In this document: positions 22,124 to 30,209 of the stretch, in pieces
How positions within the stretch are numbered: the first letter of the stretch is position 1
Layout of the letters: every line of letters starts with the position of its first letter
Notes under the pieces: generated by a model
The model's input: the letters and a program-made list of their open reading frames with translations, nothing else
Databases searched by the model: none
What the model was told of the DNA's origin: nothing
From: CAYMSA01 sp964392965
GTDB taxonomy: Bacteria; Actinomycetota; Coriobacteriia; Anaerosomatales; Anaerosomataceae
Length of the DNA: 30,209 nucleotides
Assembly: GCA_964392965.1 (NCBI GenBank)
Contig: CAYMSA010000016.1
Location: 1-30,209, forward strand
Direction: 5' to 3'
Made by a program: the position numbers and the translations under genes

Positions 22124-24214
22124 GTGGAACGCACGAAGGGCGATGCTCCTGGCGGCGCGCCAGACGAGGCGACGCGGGAGCGCGCCCGGCGCCTCCGGGA
22201 GGAGTTGCGGCGTCTGGCGTGGCGCTACTACGCACTCGACGACCCCGAGGTCTCAGACGCGACCTACGATGCGCTGCAGCAGGAGCTCCAGGCTCTTGAG
22301 GCCGGGTATCCGGCGCTCATCACCCCTGACTCCCCGACGCAGCGCGTGGGGGCCACGCCCTCGGACGCCTTCGGTCCGGTCACGCACGCCGAGCGCATGT
22401 ACTCGCTCGACAATGCCATGGACACCGGCGAGCTCGCCTCATGGCTCGCGCGTGCCGAGCGCGATCTCGCGCCTCGTGATGTCACCTATCTCTGCGAGCT
22501 GAAGATCGACGGAAGCTCCCTCGCACTCACCTACGAGGATGGCGTGCTCGTGCGGGCGGCCACGCGGGGCGACGGGACGACGGGCGAGGACGTCACCGTG
22601 AACGTGCGCACCATCAAGAGCGTGCCACTGCGCCTGTTCGGCGAGCATCAGGGCCGCATCGACGTCCGCGGTGAGGTCTACATGCCCAAGGAGAGCTTCC
22701 TGCGCCTGAACGAGGAGCAGGACGAGGCCGGGCTGCCGCCGTTCGCCAACCCGAGGAACGCCGCCGCCGGTTCGGTACGGCAGAAGGACCCGGCCGTGAC
22801 CGCCTCCCGGGAGCTCGCGACGTTCATGTATCAGGTCGTCGAGCCGCAGAGGCTCGGTCTGCGCTCGCAGGCGGAGGCGCTCGAGTGGCTGCGGCAGGCG
22901 GGCTTCACCGTGAATCCCGACGTCGAGCGCTGTGCGGGTGAGGAGGAGGTGCTCGCGTTCTGCAGGACGGCTGAGGACCGGCGCAACGAGCTTGCGTACG
23001 AGATCGACGGCGTCGTCGTCAAGGTCGACTCGTTCGCACTGCAGTCAGAGCTCGGCTTCACGAGCAAGGCGCCGCGCTGGGCGATCGCGTTCAAGTTCCC
23101 TCCCGAGGAGAAGACGACCCTCTTGCGCGACATCCGGGTGAGTGTCGGCAGGACGGGAGCACTCACGCCGTACGCGGTCTTCGATCCCGTGCTCGTGGCC
23201 GGTTCGACCATCGCGCGCGCCACACTCCACAACGAGGCCGAGGTCGCGCGCAAGGGCATTCGTATCGGCGACACGATCGTGGTGCGCAAGGCGGGCGACG
23301 TGATTCCCGAGGTGGTCGGCGCGGTTGTCAGTCTGCGCGACGGTAGCGAGCGCGTCTGGGAGATGCCGCGCACCTGCCCGAGCTGCGGTACCTCCGCGTG
23401 GCGCGAGGAGGGCGAGGCGGTCTGGCGCTGTCCCAACGCTGCATGCCCCGCGCAGCGCCACGAGCGCCTGCTGCACTGGGTGAGCCGGGGTGCGATGGAC
23501 GTCGACGGCCTCGGCGATGAGATCATGACGCGCCTCGAGGCCGAGGGCCTTGTGACCGACGTGGCGAGTCTCTACCGGATCACTCCTACGGTGCTCGCGA
23601 CGCTCGACACCGGGCGCGTCAAGAAGGACGGGAGCCCCGTTGTGCTCGGTCCGGTGGTCGCAGGCAAGCTCGTCGCAGCGATCGACGCCTCACGGACACG
23701 CCCGCTTGCCAGGGTGCTCTTCGGCCTCGGCATCCGTCACGTCGGAGCCACGGTCGCCGACGCGCTTGCGCGCGCGTTCGGGTCGATCGATGCACTCGAG
23801 CGCGCCTCCCGCGAGGAGCTCGTGACAGTCGAGGGCGTCGGCCCGCGTATCGCCGAGTCCGTGGCCGCCTTCTTCGGCAATTCCGAGAACCGCCGCCTCC
23901 TCGAACGTCTGAGGGCCGAGGGCGTGGCGGTCACTGATGAGCTGCGGCCGGTGGGAGAGCAGCCGCTCGCGGGGACGACGTGGGTACTCACCGGCACGCT
24001 TGCGCGGTGGACGAGGACGGCTGCGACCGAGGCGCTCACGGCGCTCGGTGCGAAGGTGGCCGGCAGCGTGAGCAAGAAGACGTCCTATGTCGTCGTGGGT
24101 GAGGACCCCGGCAGCAAGCATACGAAGGCGCTTGAGCTGGGAGTGCCGGTTCTCTCCGAGGACGAGTTCGAGCGGATGCTCGCGGTGAGTACGTCATCGC
24201 AGGGCACGGCATGA
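22124..24214 (+). CDS. ligA: NAD+-dependent DNA ligase LigA
   Basis: Seals nicks in duplex DNA using NAD+, essential for replication and repair. 696 aa, usual length. An N-terminal Ia domain (YYALDDPEVSDATYDALQQEL) is followed by the adenylylation domain with Lys127 in CELKIDG, and GEVYMPK. EIDGVVVKVD and WAIAFKFPPEE are nucleotidyltransferase motifs. The OB fold has VGRTGALTPYAVFDPV. The zinc finger is CPSCGT...CPNAACPAQR. A helix-hairpin-helix region (LFGLGIRHVGATVADAL, VEGVGPRIAESV) and a BRCT domain (GTTWVLTGTL to the end) complete it. GTG 22124 uses GGAG near the end of the previous gene. Confidence 0.97.
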   Translation: MERTKGDAPGGAPDEATRERARRLREELRRLAWRYYALDDPEVSDATYDALQQELQALEAGYPALITPDSPTQRVGATPSDAFGPVTHAERMYSLDNAMDTGELASWLARAERDLAPRDVTYLCELKIDGSSLALTYEDGVLVRAATRGDGTTGEDVTVNVRTIKSVPLRLFGEHQGRIDVRGEVYMPKESFLRLNEEQDEAGLPPFANPRNAAAGSVRQKDPAVTASRELATFMYQVVEPQRLGLRSQAEALEWLRQAGFTVNPDVERCAGEEEVLAFCRTAEDRRNELAYEIDGVVVKVDSFALQSELGFTSKAPRWAIAFKFPPEEKTTLLRDIRVSVGRTGALTPYAVFDPVLVAGSTIARATLHNEAEVARKGIRIGDTIVVRKAGDVIPEVVGAVVSLRDGSERVWEMPRTCPSCGTSAWREEGEAVWRCPNAACPAQRHERLLHWVSRGAMDVDGLGDEIMTRLEAEGLVTDVASLYRITPTVLATLDTGRVKKDGSPVVLGPVVAGKLVAAIDASRTRPLARVLFGLGIRHVGATVADALARAFGSIDALERASREELVTVEGVGPRIAESVAAFFGNSENRRLLERLRAEGVAVTDELRPVGEQPLAGTTWVLTGTLARWTRTAATEALTALGAKVAGSVSKKTSYVVVGEDPGSKHTKALELGVPVLSEDEFERMLAVSTSSQGTA

Positions 24215-24320
24215 GGGCCCCGGTGCCATTACACGAGACAATGCCCGCAGAAGCGCCGCCTCGAAGGAGCGCAGGCGCGAGCGGCTGGCCGCATCCGCGC
24301 CTCGAGCGAGGCGGACGCTG

Positions 24321-25337
24321 ATGGCCGAGGCGCCGCTCGTACTCAATCCGCGTGCGTGTGACCGGTGTGGACGTTGCGTGTCGGCCTGTCCGCACGATGC
24401 GCTCCGGGTGGGCAGGACCTACCTGAAGGTCGACCCTGTCAGGTGTGACGGCTGCGGCGCATGCGCCCGCGTCTGTGCCCGCCGGGCGATCGTGATGAAG
24501 GGTCAGGAGAAGAAGTCCCCGAAGCCGCGTACGGAGAAGCGTGCGGAGAAGCGGACTGAGTCGCGGGCCACCGACGCGACGACGGCGCCCAGGGCGAGGA
24601 AGGCCACAGGCGCCACCAAGACGGCATCGAGTGCTTTCGCCTGGACTCTTCTCGACGCGCTCGCGGTCCTCTCGGTCACGGTTGCGGCATTCGCGGTGAA
24701 GGAGACGCTCGCGGCAGGCGGCATGCTTCCCGCTCTATCCGAGTCGCTTCAGGCGCCGGTCCGCGTGGGCCTCCTCGTGCTCTACTATGCCATTCAGCTC
24801 CTCATGCTCATCTGGCTCGTACGTCGGCGCGCCGGCGACGTCGCCACAGCCCTCGGACTTCGCGGTGGACCAGGGGGTGCGCGCGCGGTGGTCGTGTCAG
24901 TCGGGCTGGTGGTCGCCGGACTGGTCGGGGTGCGGGTCGTCTCGTCGCTCTACACGTTCGCCACCCGCGAGTTCGGCGTCCTGCCGCAGACGTCCACGGA
25001 CCTCGTGGATCTCTTCGGGAGCGGGGTCTCCGGCCTCGTGCTCGCGGTGGCCATGGTCGTCATCGTCGGGCCGGTGGTGGAGGAGCTCGTGTTCCGCGGC
25101 GCGCTGCTCCGGGGCCTCAGTTCGCGGCTCGGCATGTGGCCGTCCGTCCTCATCCAGGCGGCGCTCTTCGCTGCGCTCCACCGGAGTCTGTGGTTGTTCG
25201 CACCGATGCTAGTCCTCGGCATCGTGCTCGGCTGGCTTGCCGAGTCACGCCAGAGCCTGTGGCCGCCGATCGCCCTCCACGCGCTCTACAACGCCATCAC
25301 CGTCGTGGCCGCGTTCGTGGTGTCACGGACCGGGTGA
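24321..25337 (+). CDS. Ferredoxin-CPBP intramembrane protease fusion
   Basis: A 338-aa membrane protein with an uncommon architecture. Residues 8-57 are a 2[4Fe-4S] ferredoxin (Cys13, 16, 19, 23 and Cys42, 45, 48, 52). Residues 60-102 are a Lys/Arg/Thr-rich flexible linker. From about 106 there are 7-8 membrane segments of a CPBP (CAAX protease/Abi) family protease. Its motifs are intact: E254 E255 with R259 (EELVFRG), His287 in FAALH, and H320 with N324 (HALYN). The frame is continuous with no sign of a frameshift at the junction. ATG 24321 has a weak GAGGCGG site. It lies 106 bp after ligA. Substrate and role of the clusters are unknown. Confidence 0.88.
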   Translation: MAEAPLVLNPRACDRCGRCVSACPHDALRVGRTYLKVDPVRCDGCGACARVCARRAIVMKGQEKKSPKPRTEKRAEKRTESRATDATTAPRARKATGATKTASSAFAWTLLDALAVLSVTVAAFAVKETLAAGGMLPALSESLQAPVRVGLLVLYYAIQLLMLIWLVRRRAGDVATALGLRGGPGGARAVVVSVGLVVAGLVGVRVVSSLYTFATREFGVLPQTSTDLVDLFGSGVSGLVLAVAMVVIVGPVVEELVFRGALLRGLSSRLGMWPSVLIQAALFAALHRSLWLFAPMLVLGIVLGWLAESRQSLWPPIALHALYNAITVVAAFVVSRTG

Positions 25338-25400
25338 GCGAGGTCGGATTCGTCTACTGACATTCCCCGCCTGATCGGGCAACGGGTTCAGCCAGCCTGA

Positions 25401-25423
25401 GTCGGCGGTCCCCTCCCGCCGAC
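25401..25423 (+). terminator. Possible terminator hairpin after the fusion protease
   Basis: An 8-bp GC-only-rich stem (25401-25408 with 25416-25423) with a 7-nt loop and no T-tract. It lies between the protease gene and the gatCAB promoter. Confidence 0.35.
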
Positions 25424-25525
25424 GAGGTCCGTCCGGGCATCTCGCGCGATGATGCACATCGGCGGCCCCGGAGGGGACACGATGCTCGAGGCCCCGAGAG
25501 TGCGTGTGTCCGTGTTCGCCTCGGG

Positions 25526-25531
25526 TATCAT
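25526..25531 (+). promoter_or_regulatory. -10-like element upstream of gatCAB
   Basis: TATCAT gives a predicted start near 25538 and a leader of about 50 nt. No clear -35 was seen. The rest of the 252-bp gap before gatC holds nothing else I recognise. Confidence 0.4.
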
Positions 25532-25589
25532 GGTGCACGTCCGTCATCGTCCCCGTCCGGCGTCACGCGCCATCTCTGGAGGCACCGGC

Positions 25590-25892
25590 ATGGCCATAAC
25601 CGAAAGCGACGTGCGACACGTCGCTCTGCTCGCCCGGCTTGCGCTCACCGATGAGCACATCGAGAGACTCACCGAGGAACTCTCGGGTGTTCTCGAGCAC
25701 ATCGACGATCTGCGTCTGCTCGATCTCGAAGGCGTCCAGCCAACCGCTCACCCGCTCGCGATGACCAACCGCACGCGTCCGGACGTCGTGGTCCCGGGTC
25801 TGTCCCGTGAGCTCGCCCTCAAGAACGCACCACTCTCGGACGGGGCGTCCTTCATCGTCCCGGCAATCACCGGGGCGGGTGATGAGTCATGA
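25590..25892 (+). CDS. gatC: Asp-tRNA(Asn)/Glu-tRNA(Gln) amidotransferase subunit C
   Basis: The 100-aa small subunit that wraps GatA and GatB and stabilises the complex. ITESDVRHVALLARLALTDEHIERLTEELSGVLEHIDDL is the typical N-terminal helical part, and PTAHPL...NRTRPDVV the middle. CTGGAGG precedes ATG 25590 by 7 nt. The frame is open upstream but without homology. Its stop overlaps the gatA start (ATGA). Confidence 0.95.
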   Translation: MAITESDVRHVALLARLALTDEHIERLTEELSGVLEHIDDLRLLDLEGVQPTAHPLAMTNRTRPDVVVPGLSRELALKNAPLSDGASFIVPAITGAGDES

Positions 25893-27400
25893 GTTCCGCA
25901 TCGATCGACCTCTCCTCATTGAGCGTCAGGACCGTCCGTGACCTCGTCGCCACCGGTCAGGTTTCGGCGCGTGAGATGGCCGAGGCGGCCTACGCGCGCA
26001 TCGAGGCGCTCGATGGCGACGTCCACGCGTTCCTGCAGCTCACACCCGAACTCGCCTTCGCGGCAGCCGATCGCGTCGACGCGGCGAGGGCAGCAGGAAG
26101 CGAACTGCCGCCGCTCGCCGGTGTCCCCGCGGGCATCAAGGACAACATGAACCTCGTCGGCACGCGGACGACGTGTGCGAGCCGCATCCTCGAGAACCAC
26201 GAAAGCGTGTACGACTGCACGGCCGTCGCACGGCTGCTCGCCGCCGGGGCGCTCCCCATCGGCAAGTGCAACCTCGATGAGTTCGCGTTCGGTTCCTCCA
26301 CTGAGAACTCGGCGTTCGGCCCTACGCGCAATCCGTGGGACCTGGGGCGCGTGCCCGGTGGCTCCTCAGGCGGCAGCGCTGCGTGTGTGGCCGCTGGCAT
26401 GGTCTCCGTATCGCTCGGGAGCGATACGGGCGGCTCCATCCGCCAGCCGGGGTCGCATACCGGCACCGTGGCGCTTAAGCCTACGTACGGTCGTGTGAGC
26501 CGCTACGGGCTCGTGGCCTTCGGGTCATCGCTCGACCAGATCGGTCCGTTCGGCAAGACGGTGGACGACATCGCGCTCGCTCTCGAGGTGGTCGCGGGTG
26601 AGGACCCGCGCGACGCCACCTCTTCGCCCGAGCCGGTGCTCCCGTACGCGGAGCTCGCCGGCGCGGACGTCGCCGGTCTGCGCGTGGGCCTCGTGACCGA
26701 CATGCTCGCCATGGAGGGCTGCGCCCCTTCGGTCCGCTCGGCCGTGGAGCAGGCGGCCGAGACGTTCGCCGCGCTCGGCGCCGAGGTGGGCGAGGTGCAG
26801 CTCCCCATGGCGCGCCACGGACTTGCGGCCTACTACATCATCGGTCCTGCCGAGGCGAGCTCGAACCTCGCACGCTTCGACGGCATCCGGTACGGCCTGC
26901 GCGTCGATGACGCCGAGGACGTGCTCGACCTCTACATGCGCTCCCGGGCGGCCGGCTTCGGCCCGGAGACGATCCGTCGGGTCATGCTCGGCACGTATGC
27001 ACTCTCGGCGGGCTACTACGACGCCTACTACGGCCAGGCGCAGAAGGCCCGCACCCGCATCATCGAGGAGTTCCGCACCGCGTTCGAGCGCTTCGACGTG
27101 CTCATCACGCCCGCATCGCCCACCGTCGCGTTCCGCTTCGGCGAACACACCGAGGATCTCATGTCGATGTACCTTTCGGACGTCTACACGATTCCGGTGA
27201 ACCTCGCGGGCAACTGCGCGCTGAGCGTTCCGGCGGGCCTCGATGCGGCGACGGGCATGCCCATCGGTCTGCAGATCATCGGGGACTACTTCGCCGAGCC
27301 GACGCTGCTCGCCGCCGCCGCGGCGTTCGAGCGGGCAGTCTCGTTCGAGCCGGTGCCTCCGCTCGTGCGAGCGCTCCAGGACGCGAAGGGCGGTGTGTGA
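25889..27400 (+). CDS. gatA: Asp-tRNA(Asn)/Glu-tRNA(Gln) amidotransferase subunit A
   Basis: The 503-aa amidase subunit that releases ammonia from glutamine for transamidation of mischarged Glu-tRNA(Gln) or Asp-tRNA(Asn). The Ser-cisSer-Lys triad is visible: Lys84 in AGIKDNMN, Ser159 in PGGSSGGSAA and Ser183 in GSDTGGSIRQPG, with the same spacing as in the Staphylococcus enzyme (75 and 24 residues). GRVSRYGLVAFGSSLDQIGPF and GYYDAYYGQAQKARTRI are typical of GatA rather than of general amidases. It sits in the canonical order gatC-gatA-gatB, with 4-nt overlaps on both sides. Confidence 0.97.
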   Translation: MSSASIDLSSLSVRTVRDLVATGQVSAREMAEAAYARIEALDGDVHAFLQLTPELAFAAADRVDAARAAGSELPPLAGVPAGIKDNMNLVGTRTTCASRILENHESVYDCTAVARLLAAGALPIGKCNLDEFAFGSSTENSAFGPTRNPWDLGRVPGGSSGGSAACVAAGMVSVSLGSDTGGSIRQPGSHTGTVALKPTYGRVSRYGLVAFGSSLDQIGPFGKTVDDIALALEVVAGEDPRDATSSPEPVLPYAELAGADVAGLRVGLVTDMLAMEGCAPSVRSAVEQAAETFAALGAEVGEVQLPMARHGLAAYYIIGPAEASSNLARFDGIRYGLRVDDAEDVLDLYMRSRAAGFGPETIRRVMLGTYALSAGYYDAYYGQAQKARTRIIEEFRTAFERFDVLITPASPTVAFRFGEHTEDLMSMYLSDVYTIPVNLAGNCALSVPAGLDAATGMPIGLQIIGDYFAEPTLLAAAAAFERAVSFEPVPPLVRALQDAKGGV

Positions 27401-28962
27401 TCATGGCGAAGGACCGCCTGCTCGAGGTGCTCGAGCGTTACGAGGCAGTGATCGGCCTCGAGATCCATACCGAGATCACCGCGGCCAACACCAAGATGTT
27501 CTGCGGGTGCCCGGTCGCCTTCGGCGGTGAGCCGAACACGCGTGTCTGTCCGGTCTGCCTCGGGATGCCGGGTGCGCTTCCGGTGCCCAACGAGAAGGCG
27601 ATCGAGTGGACCGTGCTCGCGGGACTCGCCACCGAGTGTGACATCGCGTTGTGGAGCCAGTTCCACCGCAAACAGTACTTCTATCCTGACATGCCCAAGG
27701 ACTACCAGATCTCCCAGTACGACCTGCCGTTCTGTAGCGGTGGCGAAGTCGAGATCGAAGTGGACGGGGACGGCGTCGGTCAGCGTCTCGACCTCGACGA
27801 ACCGCTGCTGCCACCACATGCTCTGCGTGACGGCGACGGCTACCGCGTGCGCATCGGCATCACACGCATCCACCTTGAAGAGGACACGGGCAAGATGGTG
27901 CACGTGGGCGGTGCCGAGGGCCGCATCGCGGGCGCCACGCACTCGCTCGTCGACTTCAACCGTGCGGGCACACCGCTTATGGAGCTCGTGACCGAGCCCG
28001 ACCTTCGCACGCCCGAGGAGGCCCGCCGCTTCGCGCAGAAGCTGCGCTCGATCTGGCTTGCGCTCGGCGTCTCCGACTGCAACATGGAAGAGGGCTCCAT
28101 GCGCGTGGACGCGAACGTCTCGGTCCGCAGACGCGGGGAGACGGCGCTCGGCGTGAAGAGCGAGATCAAGAACATGAACTCCTTCAAGGCGCTGCACGAC
28201 GCGCTCGTGTACGAGATCGTCCGTCAGGCCGAGACGATCGACGAGGGCGGCACCATCGTGCAGGAGACGCGTCACTGGGATGCCGGGGCGCGCCTCACGA
28301 CCTCGCTGCGTTCCAAGGAGGAGGCGCACGACTACCGCTACTTCCCCGAGCCCGACATGGTGCCGTTCAGCTTCGATCCCGAGTGGATCGACTCGCTCGC
28401 CAGCCGCATCCCCGAGCTGCCCGATGCGCGACGTGATCGCTACATCGCCGGGTTCGGAATCCCCAAACGTGACGCGCTCGCGCTCGCAGCCGAGTCGGCT
28501 CTCGGCGAGTACTTCGAAGTGGCGGTGGCCGAGGCGGGCCCTGCGCGTGCTCGTCAGGTCGCGAACTGGATGCTCGGCGATCTGGCCGCGTACCTGAATG
28601 CCGACGGTATCGACATCGGTTCATCGCGGATCGCGCCCGTGATGCTCGGCGCCCTCGTCGCCCTCGTCGACGAGGGGACCATCAGCGGCAAGCAGGGCAA
28701 GGAGGTCTTCGCTGCGATGATCGAGACGGGCGACTCACCGGCCGTCATCGTCGAGGCGCGCGGCATGCGCCAGGTCTCGGACGCAGGCGCCATCGAGAGC
28801 GCGGTCCTGAAGGTCATCGAAGCGAATCCGGACGAGGCCGAGAGCTACCGTGGCGGCAAGACGCAGCTCATCGGCTGGTTCGTGGGGCAGGTCATGCGCG
28901 AGATGCGCGGGCAAGGCAATCCGGCGGTCGTGAATGAGGTGCTGCGCCGGTTGCTCGGGTGA
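27397..28962 (+). CDS. gatB: Asp-tRNA(Asn)/Glu-tRNA(Gln) amidotransferase subunit B
   Basis: The subunit that binds the mischarged tRNA, activates it with ATP and attaches the amide. About 521 aa. VIGLEIHTEI starts the cradle domain. Zinc-type cysteines are in FCGCPV and CPVCLG. YFYPDMPKDYQISQYD, HLEEDTGKMVH, DFNRAGTPLMELVTEPD and DANVSVRRRG follow. The C-terminal YqeY-like tail domain carries GKQGKEVFAAM and GGKTQLIGWFVGQVM. GTG 27397 overlaps the gatA stop and is 6 nt after GAAGGG; ATG 27403 is an alternative. Confidence 0.97.
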   Translation: MIMAKDRLLEVLERYEAVIGLEIHTEITAANTKMFCGCPVAFGGEPNTRVCPVCLGMPGALPVPNEKAIEWTVLAGLATECDIALWSQFHRKQYFYPDMPKDYQISQYDLPFCSGGEVEIEVDGDGVGQRLDLDEPLLPPHALRDGDGYRVRIGITRIHLEEDTGKMVHVGGAEGRIAGATHSLVDFNRAGTPLMELVTEPDLRTPEEARRFAQKLRSIWLALGVSDCNMEEGSMRVDANVSVRRRGETALGVKSEIKNMNSFKALHDALVYEIVRQAETIDEGGTIVQETRHWDAGARLTTSLRSKEEAHDYRYFPEPDMVPFSFDPEWIDSLASRIPELPDARRDRYIAGFGIPKRDALALAAESALGEYFEVAVAEAGPARARQVANWMLGDLAAYLNADGIDIGSSRIAPVMLGALVALVDEGTISGKQGKEVFAAMIETGDSPAVIVEARGMRQVSDAGAIESAVLKVIEANPDEAESYRGGKTQLIGWFVGQVMREMRGQGNPAVVNEVLRRLLG

Positions 28963-28988
28963 TTCTACAGACGACGTCGGTCTAGACG

Positions 28989-29027
28989 GAAGAGACCCGC
29001 GATGCGATAGGCGTCGCGGGTCTCTTC
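28989..29027. terminator. Bidirectional terminator between gatB and the proline-rich protein gene
   Basis: A 14-bp perfect stem (28989-29002 with 29014-29027) and an 11-nt loop lie between convergent genes. An outer 7-bp pair (28971-28977 with 29034-29040) can extend it. Confidence 0.85.
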
Positions 29028-29031
29028 GCTT

Positions 29032-30027
29032 CTACGTCGTCGGATATCCGGGTTCCGGCAGACCCGGTTCCTGGTAGTCGTCCCCGGGGATGTCCCATGC
29101 GTCATAGTACTCGTACGAGCCGATGCTCCATGCTCCGTCGGAGTCCAGCACATACTCCACCAGTACGCCGGGACTCGCGTCCTCGATGGCGTACGCATCC
29201 CATGTAGAGAGGTCGACCGTGTAGACCGTGGGGTCTCCGGTCGGGTGGTAGATGTCGATGACGGTCGCCCCCGGCCAGTCCTCGGCGATGCGCTGCCACA
29301 GCGCCTCGTTCTCACCGAGTGAGATGTCGAACCCGTCCTCCATCCAGCCGCTCTCGTACACCAGCTGCGTGCCGTCCGAGAGGATCCGGGCGCTGTCGCC
29401 GGCGTCGAGGTCGAACGTCACGCCCTCGGCGCGCATCTCATCGCTCTGCAGGTAGAGGAAGATCACCGCGGATATCGCGTCATCCGACGGGTGGACCGCC
29501 CGCACCAGGACGGTGTCACCGTAGTAGTAGTCCTCGGCCGCCGAGTAGTGACCCGGGAGCCACACGACGTCCCCGGCCGACACGAACCCGGGGGCGGCGT
29601 ACGGCAGGGACTCGGCGATGAGGCCGAGCTTGTGGGGTGGGGCAGAATCAAGAGGCTCCGAGAAGACCTGCGGACTCCAGGACAGCCACTCGGCAAGACG
29701 GTCAGAGTCATCCATGGGTGCGTCGTCGCCATCGAACTGTTCGAGGACACTCCCGGTACCGCCGGTCATGGAGGTCGTGCGCGAGCCCAGGACGCATATG
29801 CTGGCGCAGCCGAAGAGGATCGCCAGCACGACGACCACCACGACGAAGGGCGCGCAGCCCCGACGCGGAGGTCCAACCGACGGTCCGACAGGCGAGGGTG
29901 TGGGAGCGCCGGGCGGCGGGGGTGGAACGGGCACGGGCGGAGGTGGTGGGGGTGGGCCGACGTAGCTCGGCGGGGGAGGCGCCGAGTAGTCAGGCGGTGG
30001 GTAGTGGTTCGGGTCAGGCGATCGCAT
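29032..30027 (-). CDS. Proline-rich single-pass membrane protein, function unknown
   Basis: A 331-aa protein I do not recognise. Residues 1 to about 56 are proline-rich with runs of P (for example PPPPPPPVPVPPPPP) and would be cytoplasmic. One hydrophobic segment (about 59-80, APFVVVVVVLAILFGCASICVLG) spans the membrane. The rest is acidic and aromatic, probably outside the cell, and ends with a Tyr/Asp/Pro-rich tail. No enzyme motif is visible. The arrangement resembles actinobacterial proline-rich TM proteins with a small exported domain. AAGGAG lies just before the start at 30027. It is convergent with gatB. In the 182 bp upstream (30028-30209) I see only a weak TACTCT -10-like element for this gene. 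Confidence 0.75.
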   Translation of the reverse strand: MRSPDPNHYPPPDYSAPPPPSYVGPPPPPPPVPVPPPPPGAPTPSPVGPSVGPPRRGCAPFVVVVVVLAILFGCASICVLGSRTTSMTGGTGSVLEQFDGDDAPMDDSDRLAEWLSWSPQVFSEPLDSAPPHKLGLIAESLPYAAPGFVSAGDVVWLPGHYSAAEDYYYGDTVLVRAVHPSDDAISAVIFLYLQSDEMRAEGVTFDLDAGDSARILSDGTQLVYESGWMEDGFDISLGENEALWQRIAEDWPGATVIDIYHPTGDPTVYTVDLSTWDAYAIEDASPGVLVEYVLDSDGAWSIGSYEYYDAWDIPGDDYQEPGLPEPGYPTT

Positions 30028-30209
30028 CGGGACTCCTTATGCGGGGTGATTCTGAGAGTACACGACCTGCCGCGAGAGGTGCCACTTCGTATGGCCATGT
30101 GTGGACGAAATCCCCGCACGAGATGGTGGCGATAGGACGGCGTTGCGCTGGAGCCGCGTCCGCACGATGGCGGCAGAGCAGGAATCATGTCTGTGGGCCG
30201 AACCGTTCA

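Noticed and set aside
1..30209. CRISPR arrays, tRNA/rRNA genes, insertion sequences and prophage
   Set aside because: No regularly spaced repeats, no recognisable structural RNA other than the T-box, and no transposase or phage motifs were seen by reading.

Overview
The window is a gene-dense, high-GC stretch with no mobile elements, CRISPR arrays, rRNA or tRNA that I can recognise. Its content points to an anaerobic actinobacterium, most likely an uncultured Coriobacteriia-type lineage. The pointers are a DUF2469 protein (an actinobacterial family), GatCAB, a type I-alpha-like glutamine synthetase, MetVF, direct-sulfuration homocysteine synthesis and multihaem cytochromes. The assignment is inferred from gene content only. 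The 100-N gap flanked by a duplicated sequence suggests a draft or metagenome assembly.

Layout. 1-508: 3' end of glnA. 575-615: shared terminator. 2166-622 (minus): thrC. 2215-5449: an apparent operon of a SAM methyltransferase, nhaA and an alkaline-phosphatase-superfamily phosphomutase that may be a homoserine kinase. 5537-5971: a Nudix hydrolase. 6077-8536: a secreted Gly-rich helical protein followed by an OmpR-type two-component system. 8568-8943: a promoter and methionine T-box riboswitch. 8960-14701: a five-gene methionine operon (aspartate-semialdehyde sulfurtransferase, its NIL/ferredoxin partner, MetH without activation domain, MetV, MetF). 16477-14792 (minus): a pentahaem lipoprotein cytochrome, divergent from a small monohaem lipoprotein cytochrome (16627-16908). 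17025-17396: a divergent MoaE homologue. 17508-19848: lpdA and lipA. 20978-19941 (minus): a diguanylate cyclase. 21053-24214: a UPF0280/COG2122 protein, DUF2469 protein and ligA. 24321-25337: a ferredoxin-CPBP protease fusion. 25590-28962: gatCAB. 30027-29032 (minus): a proline-rich one-TM protein.

The most coherent system is the methionine module. A T-box with an AUG specifier controls one transcript that can turn aspartate semialdehyde and sulfide into homocysteine, reduce methylene-THF to methyl-THF (MetVF) and methylate homocysteine (MetH). A COG2122 gene, a family previously linked to the same homocysteine route, lies about 6 kb downstream of the operon. thrC and the possible homoserine kinase form the threonine branch from the same aspartate-semialdehyde/homoserine pool.

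Three unrelated genes (thrC, Nudix, UPF0280) share one start geometry: a -10-like hexamer exactly 6 nt before ATG and no Shine-Dalgarno, which predicts leaderless mRNAs. The metH gene is interrupted only by an assembly artefact; collapsing a 55-bp duplication plus the 100 Ns restores one 823-codon reading frame.
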